A stretch of DNA of 64,000 bases from Trichaptum fuscoviolaceum (GCA_910574455.1 CAJSYZ010000001.1:5483518-5547517), one strand, 5' to 3'. Shown: positions 10,834 through 22,025, numbered from the stretch's first letter. Notes: a model not told the origin generated them from the letters alone. Numbers and translations: made by a program.

Positions 10834-11777
10834 TTAAACATACTTCGCACCACCGTCCACTTCAATTCTCTGTCCGGTGATATACTGTACTTGCATCTAG
10901 GTGTCGCTAGTCAGTGCTTATAACCTATACAATCCAAGAAGATGGCGGTGACTCACTTCATGAAGAAGGTATAGGTTTTTGCAAGCTCATCTGGGTCACC
11001 TAAGCGCTTGACAGGAGATGCCTCAGAAAACATCTCGAATAATCTCTGTTGCACCTCCGGCGGGTGCAAATTCCAGAGATAATTGAGCGTTTGGTGCGTG
11101 TATTATCTCACTAACTCTTGGAATGCCCACCTCAGTTTTCACAGTAACCGGGGCAGACACAATTTACATGGATAGGTGCCATATCGACGGCTAAAGCTCA
11201 CGTGAATTCGTCAACTGCGCCGGCTCCGGCACTGCCAAGTGCTACTCCTCGTCGTAGTCTAAAAAGGATCGCGCCTAGAGACGTTTCACTAACAAGGAAT
11301 GGATAAGATATAAAAGACGTTACCTGTTGTGAGTGTCACCGAATCCTCTTTACGGATTGGATAGCCACTCCCCGAAAACGCACATCAAAAATCCCTGCTT
11401 GCACGTATCAATAACAAGATTGCTAATCAAGTGCTGAAGCAGCTCACCCTTCTGCTCTTCCAGATCCTGGCCCGCAAACGTGGTCCCGTCTCCGCTCGTC
11501 CAAACTAAGTGATCAACCTCCCCGACCTTGTGAAAGAACGCGTTCACCGAAGCCGGTCTTTCGCATCAATCACGTCACCCGAAGCTTTCCCTCCCACGGA
11601 AGCGTTGGCGGCATCAGCCTTGAGGCGCTTGAGAGCATCTTCCACTTTGACTTTGGACGACGAGCCAATTGTAACGTGAGCCGCATGCTGAAGTAAGGCT
11701 GCTTTCGCGACGCCGTATCCGATCCCAGAGGAACCGCTGACAATGACGACTGTTAAACCAGCAATGTTAGAAGACAT
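10834..11777 (-). pseudogene. SDR copy b, decayed before the duplication
   Basis: The gene starts at 11777 (MSSNIAGLTVVIVSGSSGIG) and ends with the TAA at 10834-10836. Exon 1 (11777-11448) is 330 nt, one nt short of the intact 331, so the frame ends in DRLR-stop. Exon 2 has lost about 14 nt of the AAKAAKFRK region, and exon 5 has 5 extra nt (AAGTACAGTATATCACC). The same three lesions occur in the right-arm partner at 33098-34040, so they predate the arm duplication or were shared by gene conversion. In this arm exon 3 reads GAVDEFT, without the stop found in the right arm. Confidence 0.85.
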
Positions 11778-12343
11778 AGTGTAGCGCTTCGAGGTGCATC
11801 TTGCAGTTAGTCTCTTATAGCTTTCCGCTACAGTTTAGGTCAACGAATTATCCGTTCATTGGGAACAGAATGTCATCAATATGACCGAACTTATCCCAAA
11901 AAGGCAAACATTCTGCGATGAGCCTCGGCGAGATCGTGACTCGGAAATACCAGCTACTCCTCATCTTTTCAAGATCTCTTCTAGCCTCGCAGCGAACCGC
12001 AGTAATCAACTGTGGCTCATACTTTTCCTACGCACGCATAACAGCCGGAGGTCTTAGGATACCCTACAACCGCAAACAGATGTGTAGTGACCGAGTAAAT
12101 TTAGTCAAATATTTGACTGGGTTTATTTCTGCTACACAGACACCACCTTGACACGAGTTCAGTAGACATGTACGTATATCATAGTGATTTATAAATCTAC
12201 ATTCAGAACTTCAACGATTTGAGATCGTTGAGGAATGCGGACGGCCGGATCTATTATCTGGGTTTCAAAAAACAAATCCTGTGCAGCCGAAACGTCGGCA
12301 GACACTGTGAAACACACTGGAGGAAGTAAAAAGATGTTCCGAT
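11778..12343. other. intergenic with palindrome, SDR-b to tRNA
   Basis: No protein gene is recognised. It holds the SDR-b leader (TATAAG box, rc near 11813-11819), the long palindrome at 12082-12137, a short hairpin CAACGATTTGAGATCGTTG near 12216, and a T-run downstream of the minus-strand tRNA (AAAAAG on this strand near 12330). The whole stretch is mirrored in the right arm. Confidence 0.5.
12082..12137. repeat. 56-nt imperfect palindrome
   Basis: A perfect 16-nt core AGTCAAATATTTGACT (12103-12118) is flanked by weaker arms that begin GTGTAG and end CTACAC. The mirror copy is at 32729-32784. It lies about 200 nt from the tRNA gene in both arms. It could be a miniature mobile-element relic or a protein-binding site. 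Confidence 0.6.
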
Positions 12344-12432
12344 AGCCCACCGCGAGGGTCGAACTCGCAGCCTTCAGATGCCTTTATGTACTCGTAAGAG
12401 TCTGACGCTCTATCCGATTGAGCTAGGCGGGC
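12344..12432 (-). tRNA. tRNA-Lys (CTT) with a 15-nt intron, left-arm copy
   Basis: On the minus strand the sequence folds with acceptor GCCCGCC/GGTGGGC, D arm GCTC/GAGC, anticodon stem TCAGA/TCTGA and T arm GCGAG/CTCGC around TTCGACC. The anticodon loop is CT-CTT-A and a 15-nt intron (CGAGTACATAAAGGC) follows base 37, the canonical eukaryotic position. A TTTTT Pol III stop lies just downstream. It is identical over all 89 nt to the right-arm copy at 32433-32521, unlike the diverged DNA around both. Confidence 0.93.
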
Positions 12433-12839
12433 GATGAATAATATTCGGTACGTTCTTACAATATCTACTTTCCTTTTCTTTTGATTTGCCGAAAAGTAAA
12501 CACTTGGGTTAGATAGCTAGATCATCAAAAAGTAAGATAAACATATCCGTCTCAGATGATATGCTCCAAATCTTCGGAGGACCCGGCAACTGCCTACTTT
12601 TCACTCGGTCTCTGGGTTCGTGAGATACAACCCAGACGGATAATATATGTATGACTTAGATTCAAGTATGACTGGAAAGCAATATCTCGAGAAAATCTGT
12701 TTAACATTTTTTTTCCATCAAAAGTCAACATACACTAGTCAAATCACCTCAGGTGTTTAGACAATGTAGTTACGCGAAATAACTCTCAAGTAGTGAGCTG
12801 TACTCCGACTTTCATATGAGCTTAAAGTTAGACATATTT
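12433..12839. other. intergenic, tRNA 5' flank
   Basis: No gene is seen. It is the mirror of about 32045-32432 and includes the 3' flank of the SDR-h relic. Confidence 0.4.
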
Positions 12840-13190
12840 CGCTCCACCATCGACCTTGATTCTCTGTCCGGTTATGTATTTGTATCTAGTAGGGACCTGT
12901 CAGTGTCTATCCTCACTAGAGAACAAAATAGATACCCACTTCATGAGGAGATATAGGCTTCTGCTACCTCATCCGGATAAGCTACGTGCTTGACAAGAGA
13001 AGACTTTGAAAAGATCACAAATAATTTTTGTTGCGCCTCGGGTGGGTGCGTATTCCAGAGCTGCGTGATATTCAGTGAGTGTATCAGAGCTTAACGTGAT
13101 TGAAGCATTCACCTCAGTTTTCACAGCGCCAGAACTCAGACACTTGACCGCATCCATAACTTTATCCTTGGATGAAGAGGCGAGTTCCAT
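12840..13190 (-). pseudogene. SDR relic h, left-arm remnant of SDR-c
   Basis: It matches the intact SDR-c (31097-32072) but with two deletions. A piece of exon 1 (ELASSSKDKVMDAVKCL) is fused directly to the end of exon 3 (SGAVKTEV), followed by the normal donor and the exon 4 and 5 sequences (LWNTHP, VKHVA, then a damaged C-terminus). The junctions correspond to loss of about 1.52 kb (right-arm 29655-31180) and 0.5 kb (31255-31757). Together these equal the 2008-nt step between arms. The relic proves the left arm lost DNA rather than the right arm gaining it. Confidence 0.85.
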
Positions 13191-13823
13191 GTTCGAGCAA
13201 GTGCAGATTCATATGAGAAGTCCATAATTACGGGTTCCTGATTGAGGCAGGGTAATTAACGGATTGCGTTACCATTACGCATATTGGGGAGGTAACAGAG
13301 AATCGGTCTTCCTCGTGTTGAGGACAAATGAGGAATCTGTGCTTCGATGCATTAGGGTAAATGTTTGACATGTGCTGCACAGACAATTTGCTTTCTTATA
13401 ACTCAATAAATATCCGTCAATTGCGTGACGATCATTCTCAGCTGTCTAGCTTGAAGCTGAAGAAGATATTGGTTCACTTTGTTTGCTGATGGTAGCCTTC
13501 AAAGACATGGTCGAGAGTGATCACTGGGAGCACCTACTATGGCAAATGAATGTACAAGGATTTCATTTCACCGTATCTCTGCTTTAACATAGACAGACTT
13601 GTCAGGGAAATAGCCAATAACTCCAGCTTGAGTACTCACATATAGAGTGTGCTGCACCATATAATAACATGGATGATTCTGTCAAGTATTTTCTTCCGAG
13701 TTGCCTAATTTATGCCAGTGTGCCGGAGCGGCAGCCTGAGTGGAGTTCGAATATCGTAATATCGGCGTAGAAGCTGGAGATCGCCGGATTATGCACTTGC
13801 CTCGCTGTTCTCGACTGACCACC
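13191..13823. other. intergenic upstream of arm F-box gene
   Basis: No gene is seen. Sequence mirrors parts of 28252-28630 and 29420-29655; the 782 nt between those parts in the right arm, including SDR relic g, is absent here. It contains the F-box promoter. An in-frame ATG at 13740 would add 28 residues, but the ATG at 13824 has the conserved CTGACCACCATG context. Confidence 0.5.
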
Positions 13824-14801
13824 ATGAGCTCTGCTGCAGCGGACGACAAACAGAACGTAGCAAATGCAGTCGATGACGTCCCTAACACTTATGGCTTCGC
13901 AAACATTCCTGTTGAGATCGTGCGGAAGATCTTCGAAGTATCTGTATGCCCAAGCTCAACGGTGGATGACGACCATCAGCGACAACAGACAGCGTACGCG
14001 TGCTGTTTAGTGTCGAAGGACGTTAAGGACTGGGTGGAGCCTCTACTCTACGAGAAGGTTGTCCTTGAGTCAACGAACCAGGTTGTGAGCTACCTTAAAG
14101 CTCTGAAGATAAAATCCGCAGATTTCATCGCGCGGACCGTGAAGAAGGTCTGGATCCTCGACGAGAACCTTGCCGATGATGCAGTCCAACAGCTTCACCG
14201 CCTGTTCAGTAAATGCATCTCCTTGGAAAGCTTCGCATGCATAGGAAGCGACCCGTGCAGCCAAGCACTGCAATTCCTTTGCATACACCTCAGTGATTCG
14301 GACTCGCTTCAAGAGCTGGCCATCATCCTACCGGATCGTTCGACGTCAGACTTTCTTCGTCTGCGCAGCGTCTCTACGCAAGTTTTTCAGATTATCGACG
14401 CCAAGTTAGGGCTATTTCGAACCCCCTACGGCCGAATCAGGCAGGAGGATAATTATGCCAAGGCACTCCGCGCGATTCCACGCATCTTCTTCGACTTTAC
14501 AACCGTCCCAAGCAAGCGCGATTCACTGTGGTTCAAGTCTGAGTTCCTCCCCTTACTCCGCCTGGAGTCGCCCGAGTCCAACAATATCCTCTATCTGCGC
14601 TCCGCCCCCGCCATGGCGCGCGATCTCGACCCCGAGGAGAGATTTGATGATGTTGACTCATGGGTTAGGAGTTTTGACGACGAAGTTCAACAATGCGAAG
14701 GTCGGCTTGTTGTGTGTGCGAAATTGGTTACAGCAGTGCATGCATATCCTGGGGCTCCGCATCTTGAGCGGTGCAAGCCATGGATTGGTTTGTATGAGTA
14801 G
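13824..14801 (+). CDS. F-box-like domain protein, family copy 3 (left arm)
   Basis: A 325-residue intact single-exon frame. The F-box-like part is ANIPVEIVRKIFEVSV followed by TAYACCLVSKDVKDWVEPLLY and EKVVLES. The middle is rich in short hydrophobic repeats without clear LRR periodicity, and the end is RSFDDEVQQCEGRLVVC and ERCKPWIGLYE. I chose the second in-frame ATG because CTGACCACCATG also precedes the start at 4884 and in the mirror gene. It is about 94% identical to that mirror gene (28251-27274), both open, so both are probably still under some selection. Its role would be substrate selection for an SCF ubiquitin ligase, by family inference. Confidence 0.8.
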   Translation: MSSAAADDKQNVANAVDDVPNTYGFANIPVEIVRKIFEVSVCPSSTVDDDHQRQQTAYACCLVSKDVKDWVEPLLYEKVVLESTNQVVSYLKALKIKSADFIARTVKKVWILDENLADDAVQQLHRLFSKCISLESFACIGSDPCSQALQFLCIHLSDSDSLQELAIILPDRSTSDFLRLRSVSTQVFQIIDAKLGLFRTPYGRIRQEDNYAKALRAIPRIFFDFTTVPSKRDSLWFKSEFLPLLRLESPESNNILYLRSAPAMARDLDPEERFDDVDSWVRSFDDEVQQCEGRLVVCAKLVTAVHAYPGAPHLERCKPWIGLYE

Positions 14802-15262
14802 CTTGTTGTGAGTGTGGAAGAGTACAAAGTGATTACTGTATATCAGAATCTCTAGAACGCCAGTGGCGGTGCACGTGGCGCTCGCACGATATTTTGGCAA
14901 AGAAACAGTTGAGATCCGAAGGTCTTAGGCAGTCGCGCTTGACGTTTGCCGGGACGCTATGCGTAGACCTTGAGTGAAAGAAGTGCCTCCAGGAAGTTTC
15001 ACAGTGAGAACGAAGAAGACTCTCGTTCAATTTGATTGTTTATGCTAGCTGTCGAATTACGTAAAAGGTAGGAGTGAGCACCTAGAGGCGTAGTGAGTGA
15101 CGATACGAGAGTCCCGTTTCACATTATCTCCGTCACCTTGTATTAGACTCGTCAAAGAACGATAATGGCCAGTATGGAGAGGCGAGGCTCATCCAATATC
15201 GGCGGCAAACTGAAGAAAAGACACGAATATCAGGACAGTTATACAAGTAAAAATCAGAAAAT
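14802..15262. other. intergenic, 3' flank of arm F-box gene
   Basis: Mirrors about 26842-27273 with scattered differences. No gene is recognised. Confidence 0.4.
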
Positions 15263-16077
15263 TCACTTTTTTTTCTCCAAATATGTCGTGAATTGATGCA
15301 AACTCGGAAAGTTTCGCCCACACCGATACTTTGTTTGTAGTCGTGCGTCAGACCTCATACAGGAGCCTATGGTGCCAGTGAGAGCATGCGTCTGCTGAAG
15401 AGAACGTTTCAAGGAGTCGATGGCAAGTAGGTCAACCGTCGTCGTCGAAGAGCTAAGAGCAACAAGCAGTAATAAACGTCGATTGCCTGGGAACGGCCTT
15501 TCAACCAACCAGTTGCTATCGTCATCAAACAAGTCCAAGTTACCGTAAATGGAAGTCAATGTACATTTCGGGAATTAATCTCGGCAAATAAGTGTTGCCG
15601 AACTTCCGGCTATTCATGTTAGACGAACGACAAACGGTTCACCATATACACCCATGCTCTCTGCCCCGCTACATTTCCAATTGAATCACTCCTGCTTGTT
15701 CTATTCGAAGCTCCGGGCATTGTATCGCTCAGCCATATGCTGTCAGTGGAAGTAAAATGAAGCAAAACATATGGATTCAAGCTGTTAGTACTCTGGTAAA
15801 ACCGGAAGCGGTGTTAAGATTGTCCATGTGCAACACTTCGTACTTCTGGATGATGCGCCGAGTCACCAACTTCGATACGATACGGTTGTTGCCAGAAGTC
15901 ATACTGTGAGTAATCTACGTAGACGGAAGCGAGCTCAATCATATCTGAAACGTCTGCTCTTGCAGTCCACAACAACGTGACCCCGTCCATCCGTAACTCT
16001 CTGACTTGGCTATTGGCTAGTCGCGCGATCGTCCCAGCTGCGATAATGATCTCCGAGTCTTTGACCTGGCCCAGCAC
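15263..16077 (-). pseudogene. unrecognised arm gene, probably decayed (left arm)
   Basis: Two minus-strand open stretches, 16077-15814 (starting MLGQVKDSEIIIAAGTIARL) and 15559-15263 (containing LFDDDSNWLVERPFPGNRRL and TTTVDLLAIDSL), are conserved in the right arm at 26085-26841 on the other strand. In the right arm the first stretch is interrupted by stops, and here a TAA follows VAHGQS, after which the same frame stays open to VNRLSFV. Conservation of peptide-like sequence suggests a former gene; no family is recognised. It may never have been a protein gene. Confidence 0.35.
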
Positions 16078-16800
16078 ATTCGCAAAAAAAAAAAAAACGA
16101 AAAATTAACCTCGAAGTTCCGAAAGTCAAAACAAGTCAGAAGAGTCCCAAGCGACTAGTAACTAGTAACTAGACCCCAGGCCTGCCACTGGACTCGATCT
16201 TCGTTTGCTCGTCAATGCGAAAAAAAAGGAGGTATTAATTGGTAATCTTCCGGGGCGAGATTACTACTGAAAGCGCTCAGGGCCTCAGGCGGGCTCTTCA
16301 TCTTCGACAACACCATTCACATATTTCTCGCTCTTTTTCCAGCCATTCGGTGTGACCTACTGGATGGGCGGCCCGGGGTGGCCGCAGATAGCCTGGTTAT
16401 CGGGAAGGCCGTTCTTTGATGCGGAGACGCGTCGACGACGTTCTTGCTGTTGTCATTGTGCAGATAGAGAGTACATCCCATGAAAGAGCTGCGAGGTAAA
16501 GCGTCAGACGTACTAAGCCGTGTTTGATCCTGGCCCGGGGGCAGAGACCAAAGACCAGAAATAGAGACCACGAGGCGTATCGTACGACTTCAATCCTACC
16601 AGGCGAGCCATAATCACTAGGAGCTAAGTCATCCCTTGACCTTCTTGCCCATTGTGACGGTCCCTCGTCCCTCGTCGCGAGAAGCCAGTAGGCCACAGTT
16701 CGTCTCGATATTTCGAGAGAAGGAGTCTCGCGCTGACACCGCCGTGAAGGGGTGATGTGATGTGTTGAGCTGTTGTATTTAGACGTGGATGAGTTGTCTG

Positions 16801-16829
16801 ATATGATATGATATGATTATGATATGATA
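16801..16829. repeat. ATATG-type microsatellite
   Basis: Five to six copies of a GATAT/ATATG unit with one interruption. Confidence 0.7.
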
Positions 16830-17338
16830 CGGACCCGACCAACTGGTGAACTTATTACTGCGCGAGGGCCATAAATAGCGCGAACCGGCCGCAAGGACAG
16901 GACGTAAGCCCGGGCCGTCCCGCACGAACGCATTGTATGCAGAGGTTCAGCGTATGTACATGCAGTGAGGAAGAATAACTTAGCGTACAGTGAGTGAATC
17001 GTACGACTTCGAGTTCGCGCCTCGTAGCCGCTCGACTCCCGAGTCCGACCCTTGACCTTCCTTGTCTTTCGACACAAAAAAAACATCAAGTCGGAATTTG
17101 CAACTTCCGAGTTGCCATCCGTGGCCGGGGCCGGGCCCGGGGCTAAGGTGTGCGAGTCCGGTCAGTCAGTCGACCGGCCGGCGGCGGCCGGCCTGAGTTT
17201 TAGAACTTCAAGTTGAAGGGGTGATGCATCGTAGCTTCATAAGAATTTAAAATTCGAACGTCAGTAAATGAGTACTTGCAGTATATCGATACATAAGCCC
17301 TACATAGCTCAAGGGGTGCTTCAAGTTGTTGACTCCTT

Positions 17339-17612
17339 AGCGCGCTAGTGCCATCAGTGACCCGGATCAGGGTTAACGCGTAGCGTTCGTCACGGTGGGC
17401 CTGGCTTTGTCTCGTAGTGGCCTAGTACATAGAGCTGTCCGAATCCCGATATGTCTAATGTCTGGTAACTTCACGACCGAGGGCGACTGTGTGCTAGCGC
17501 CATCAAAGTCCGGGGATGGTCGGTTAACGGCGGGTAGGTCTGACTACTATCATGATGCCCCAGGTTCGCAGTGCTTAGCGCGAGAGTCGGGCTTGGTATC
17601 TTCGCGACCGAG
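17339..17612. repeat. two imperfect repeats of about 140 nt
   Basis: Two diverged copies share CTAG(T/C)GCCATCA, GGTTAACG, and TGGTA(A/T)CTTC(A/G)CGACCGAGGG in the same order, starting near 17345 and 17495. No coding signal is seen in either. Confidence 0.45.
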
Positions 17613-20145
17613 GGGGGGTATTTGACAATAGACCAATAGACCAATAGCGGTCGAAAGAGGGATGTAAGACCATTGGTAGTGACGAGCCTCCAGTGTAGCT
17701 ACGAGCGTGACAAGCTGTAGCGGTGAGCAGCGACCCGTTCACTGGCAGGCTGAACTCGACTCGACTCGATCGGCTAGCACAGTAATGGGCTCGGGTTTGA
17801 TGTGTGGTTATATGTATCCAAGACGGTGACGGGATTTGCAAAAGCTCTCGCTTTACTTACGGCGCTACTCGCCTTAACGATGGACAAAACGGGCGACGGA
17901 TTGCGTTGGCTGTAATGAATTACTTCCGTCCAGAGTCGATCGCGGTGATCATGCAAGGTTTGAGGAAGTCCGGGTCGACGAAGGAGGTTGGACGTCGATC
18001 GTCGTGGTGCGCACTGGCAACGACCCGGAGCGTCTAATAACATTTGGATCTCCGGCGGAGATTGGCGTCCCTTATTCAACGAGCTGACGGATTAGGGCTA
18101 GTCTCTCAATTCACTGGCAGTGGCAGGCTCGTCCCTTGATGCGCAGGAGAACATAAAGTATTTCTCTGCCCGAATCAGGCAGGCCGCAGCTCGTCCGGAT
18201 CTTCGATGCAGATGCGCCTGAGACGGCTGCTGCTGCTGCTATTGCATTAGTTTCGGCTAGGATTGGGTACGAATACAGCAACTGAGGTACGGTAGGATTG
18301 AGCTGAAACGCTTAGTTTTGAGTACAGTACGGCCAGTGGTAGAGACAGATCCGACGGTTCTGGTGTACACCGCCGCTTGCCTGCCTGAGTTTGCCGCCGG
18401 CGCACTTGGTTGCGGTGTTGTTCGTTATTGTGTGATGGACCGATGGTACTAAGTTGCAGTGATGTTGACTTTGATTGATGGGAGGATTCGGCTAGATTGT
18501 ATTGTGATAAAGTACAGTGCAGTATTGTAATTACAAAGTCTGTACGAGATGTATTTAGAGATTCGCACGAAGAGTGTGATGGAGGAGTCAGTGGTGATGA
18601 CGCGGTAGGAAGTACGTGATACTGGACAGCGGCGTTCGTGCGCTCAGGCTCTGGAGATTGTGCTATTGTGCCTGTCCAAGAACGAAGCGCGCACCATCAG
18701 AAAGAAGGTGAGGGAACCCTGGGTGTTAGACAGGCGACGCGTCTGAGCGCAGTCCAAGCTGCACGGCTGCGATATTGAGCCAACCCCACTTTGAACACGA
18801 TGGCGGCAGATAATCATACGAGACGGGATACAAAACGAGTCGACACGCGTCGGGGGCAGATTGAGGTGGGTTGTGAGGCGGGGGCTGATAGCGACTCTGA
18901 CTCTGAGTTTGCGATAAGATGCGACGTCGACGTCGAAGCGCAGGCGGTGATGACGAGCACAGCCGGAATCAAATGGCACCCAATCCCTTGGCTCCCATTT
19001 CCTCCTTCCCTCCGGCACTCGGCTTACATGTTCACCCGGGCCGACCGACGCGAGAGGTTCTGAATAAGAGGAGTCACGAGATCTGTTGGTGAGGGATCTG
19101 CAGGCCTTGGCTCAAGCAGTCGCAGTCGCAGTTGCAAAGACGCAGATTTGACAGGACGGGACGCAGAACAGCGGCTAGCTCTCGCTCTGAAACGCAGGTT
19201 GCCCGTAGTCTGACAGTCCACGGCCTCGCACAAATAACAAATAGGCCCTCCCTTCAAGCGGCGACCCAAACCTCTGAATTCGCAATACAGGGCACGTTGC
19301 AGCCCGATATGGTCAGGCTTATCGCGCCAGGGCCCGTGGGAATCTTAGACCGGGGGGAGCCGAGGGAGTTTTATTAGTGGTGATGGACAGCGATGGCGTC
19401 CCCCTCGTCTCCCCCCACGCATGCTCTGAGGCCTCGTCGACGGTGCTCTGCCCGCCCTCCTTCTCCCCTTCCCTCCCTCGTCCTTCTCTCTTTCCCTCTA
19501 CCCCGCCCAACCCCCCAGTGCCGCTGAGCAACAAAGGATCCCGCTTGGAGTGCGTGTCTCGTTTTTTTTCTGTATTTTTTTTTGAGTGGGATGAGATGGC
19601 TTATCATGTGTTGTACTTTGATGGGACGACGACGAGCAGCTTTCTCGCGACCCTTTGCCCGGCCCCTCGCTTCCCGCCTCACCGACCCAACCCCCGCATA
19701 CACCCACAGGACGCTGTACTCTCTCCCTTTGCACACCCAGTTCGCTCGAGATCACTCGCGACTGCACGCGCATACACACCGACCCATCTCATCAGCCAGC
19801 TTTTTTCAGACTCGAACACCTACCTCCTTTCCCAGCAAGCACCTCGACTTTTGTCCTCCAGGCCTCTTCCCTTCTCCCGATTTCATACCCCACCATCGGA
19901 TCGGACATCGCTGTAGCGTCTGCTCGCGTGTCCCTTCTCTGACGACCCCTCCCGCACCACCACTTCAAGGTTTTTCGCTGAGATCTACTCTCGCCTCAAG
20001 CATCTGTACATCAAGCACCGCAACCACACCTGAATCCGTACAATCCACGACTCTTCGCTACTACACACCCTTCATTCACACAATCACACACACTCCGATC
20101 AGCACACACTCCGAATTTAATTTTTTTCCATCAACACTAACAACA

Positions 20146-22025
20146 ATGTCGATCCAAGAAGCACAACCGCAAGCAAGCACGCCTTCTTCAACCACCGGCT
20201 CCTCCGCCAACTCACCCGCCGCGTCACACCACCCGCCGCCGACGCCGCTCACCCCGCGCGACGACGACGCGCCGTACATGGCCCTCCCCACTCTGCCTAC
20301 CATCGGCGAGAACGATACCGTGCGTGTTCTGTCCTGCAGCCCCTATCTTCTGATTTAATTATTTTTTTTTGGGTGCCGTACTGATCCCGCTTTGTGATGT
20401 GATTTGCCTCTTTTAGAAAGCGCCTGCGGCCGCGAATGCGAACGGGAACGCGACCTCGACCTCGACTGCGCCTTCGAAGCGCAAGCCCAGCCGTCGCGCC
20501 AACACCGCTGAGCGCCGCGCGACCCACAACGCCGTCGAGCGCCAGCGCCGCGAGACTCTCAACGGGCGATTCCTCGTGAGCCTTCCCTCCTCCTACTACT
20601 CTTTCAGCGTTTGAGCACTAAACTAAACTCAACCCCCATCCCCCACCTCCTGCACCCCTTTAGGACCTCGCCGCGCTGCTCCCGAACCTCGCGACCGTGC
20701 GCCGGCCGTCCAAGTCCGCGATCGTCAACTCGAGCATCGCGCTCGTGCACTCGCACCGGCGGCAGCGCCTGCTCGCCGCGCGCGAGCTGCGGCTGCTGCG
20801 CAGCGAGGGCGACGCGCTGCGCCGCGAGCTCAACGAGTGGCGCGACCGCGCGGGCCTCCCGCGCGTCGAGGAGCCGCCGCGCTCGCCGGAGTTCTTTGCG
20901 CTGATGAATGCGGGCGCCGAGGGCGCCGAGGGCGAGGGGGGAGGAGGAGAGGGGTGGTGGGCGGCGCCGGGGTTGGGGGAGATGGGCGAGGAGGAGCGCC
21001 GTGCGTATGAGCTCGTCGTGCGCGGCCAGCAGGACGAGGAGGACGAGGGCATGGAGGGCGACGAGGAGGAGTACGTCGCGGCTGTTGCTGCCCGTGCTGG
21101 TAACTTCGGCAAGATCGGCAACAACAACGTCAACAACGCGGCGAACAACAACAACAACATCGCGCTCCAGCACATCGCCCCGCGCTTCCAGCAGCAACAA
21201 CAACAGCAGCAGCAGATGAGCTTCACGCGCAGCAACGGCGGCAGCGTTGGCGGGGGCCCCGCACTCGGGTTCGACGGCATGCCGAGCCACCCCGCGCTCG
21301 GCGCAGGCGTGCACACGATGTACGAGCCGAACGGACACCCGCACGGCGCGTCGCATGCGTTGCCCGTGCACCCCGCCTTCGACCAGCACCACCACCACCA
21401 CCAGTCGCACCACCACCAGCATCAGTCGCAGCAGCACCAGCATAGTCAGGAGCAGGAGAAGCTCGCGTGGGGGATGAACAGCGGGCTGTATGCGAGCGCG
21501 ATCGCGCAGCCGCAGTGGGCGCACCAGGTCCAGGTCAACCACAACCACCACACACACGGCCACGCCCAGCAGCATAACGCGCAAGCGCTCTTCACGCCGC
21601 CCGGCACCGCCGGTAGCGCGAACGGCGGTGGTGCGCCGTCGCCCGTCAACTTCACCCTCGGCTCTGGCGTCGGCGTGGGCTCGCTGGGCGTCGGCTCGCT
21701 GGGCCACGGACACGTGTACGCGTCCCCGGAGCTCGACGACGCGAGTTCCGTCGGGAGCGTCGAGCGCGGCGGCAGCGGGAGCGTCGGCGGCGGCAGCCCC
21801 GGACCGCATGGGGGCGGGGACTCGCAGGGGAGCTTTGATATGATGGCCGGGATGTATGGCCGGAAGCCGAGTCTCTCGCTCGATGTCGGAGTCGGCGCAG
21901 GTGCGGGATGGAACGGCGTATCGAGCGGGCAGTTACCGGTGCCGGTCCCGGTCCCGGTGTCGGCGGGCGGAGGCGGAGGCGGGAATGGGGGACGACACTT
22001 GAATGCGATGATGATGATGATGTGA
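20146..22025 (+). CDS. bHLH transcription factor
   Basis: Exons 20146-20319, 20417-20575 and 20664-22025 splice in frame to 564 residues. The bHLH spans about residues 83-150: basic region THNAVERQRRETLN with the His, Glu and Arg of E-box (CACGTG-type) binders, helix 1 GRFLDLAALLPN, loop, helix 2 KSAIVNSSIALVHS, then a leucine/arginine helix (RLLAARELRLLRSEGDALR) that may extend dimerisation. The rest is low-complexity: acidic, poly-Asn, poly-Gln, poly-His, Gly/Ser and a C-terminal run of Met. The start has a good context (ACAACAATGTC), but the frame is open another 188 codons upstream. It is the only clear gene in the 10-kb spacer between the inverted arms. It acts in the nucleus; targets unknown. 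Confidence 0.9.

Larger units (their letters stand above)
8553..16080 (+). repeat. left arm of a large imperfect inverted duplication
   Basis: Gene order and sequence here mirror 26085-36265 on the opposite strand. Matching points give a constant coordinate sum of about 44865 from 8553 to about 12850 (SDR, hairpin, tRNA), about 42857 near 13400, and 42075 across the F-box gene. The two steps, 2008 and 782 nt, are sequence present only in the right arm. The outer edge is near CTTACAAAGACACTCGACGCG (8559) and the inner edge near 16080, where similarity stops beside a poly-A run. The arms differ by many substitutions and small indels, so this is not an assembly echo. Confidence 0.9.
16081..20145. 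other. left part of the unique spacer, including bHLH leader
   Basis: No confident gene. The sequence is GC-rich with many CpG, unlike the arms. It starts with a 14-nt poly-A, has a GATAT microsatellite (16801-16829), an imperfect repeat at 17339-17612, and short CCAATAGA repeats (about 17630-17646). From about 19380 it becomes a pyrimidine-rich leader for the bHLH gene. The frame of the bHLH first exon is open back to an ATG at 19582. Confidence 0.5.

Noticed and set aside
12344..12432. A CRISPR-like or stem-loop repeat at the tRNA position
   Set aside because: It folds as a complete tRNA with the standard intron position; no spaced repeats are present in the window.
13740..13823. A 28-residue N-terminal extension of the arm F-box gene
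   Set aside because: The downstream ATG has the CTGACCACC context shared with the paralogue at 4884, which lacks the extension.
19377..19942. Several overlapping plus-strand Pro/Ser frames before the bHLH gene
   Set aside because: Pyrimidine-rich leader sequence is poor in stops on this strand; no domain seen.
20604..21809. A 401-codon minus-strand frame opposite bHLH exon 3
   Set aside because: GC-rich shadow with Ala/Leu/Arg bias; the plus frame carries the bHLH domain and in-frame introns.
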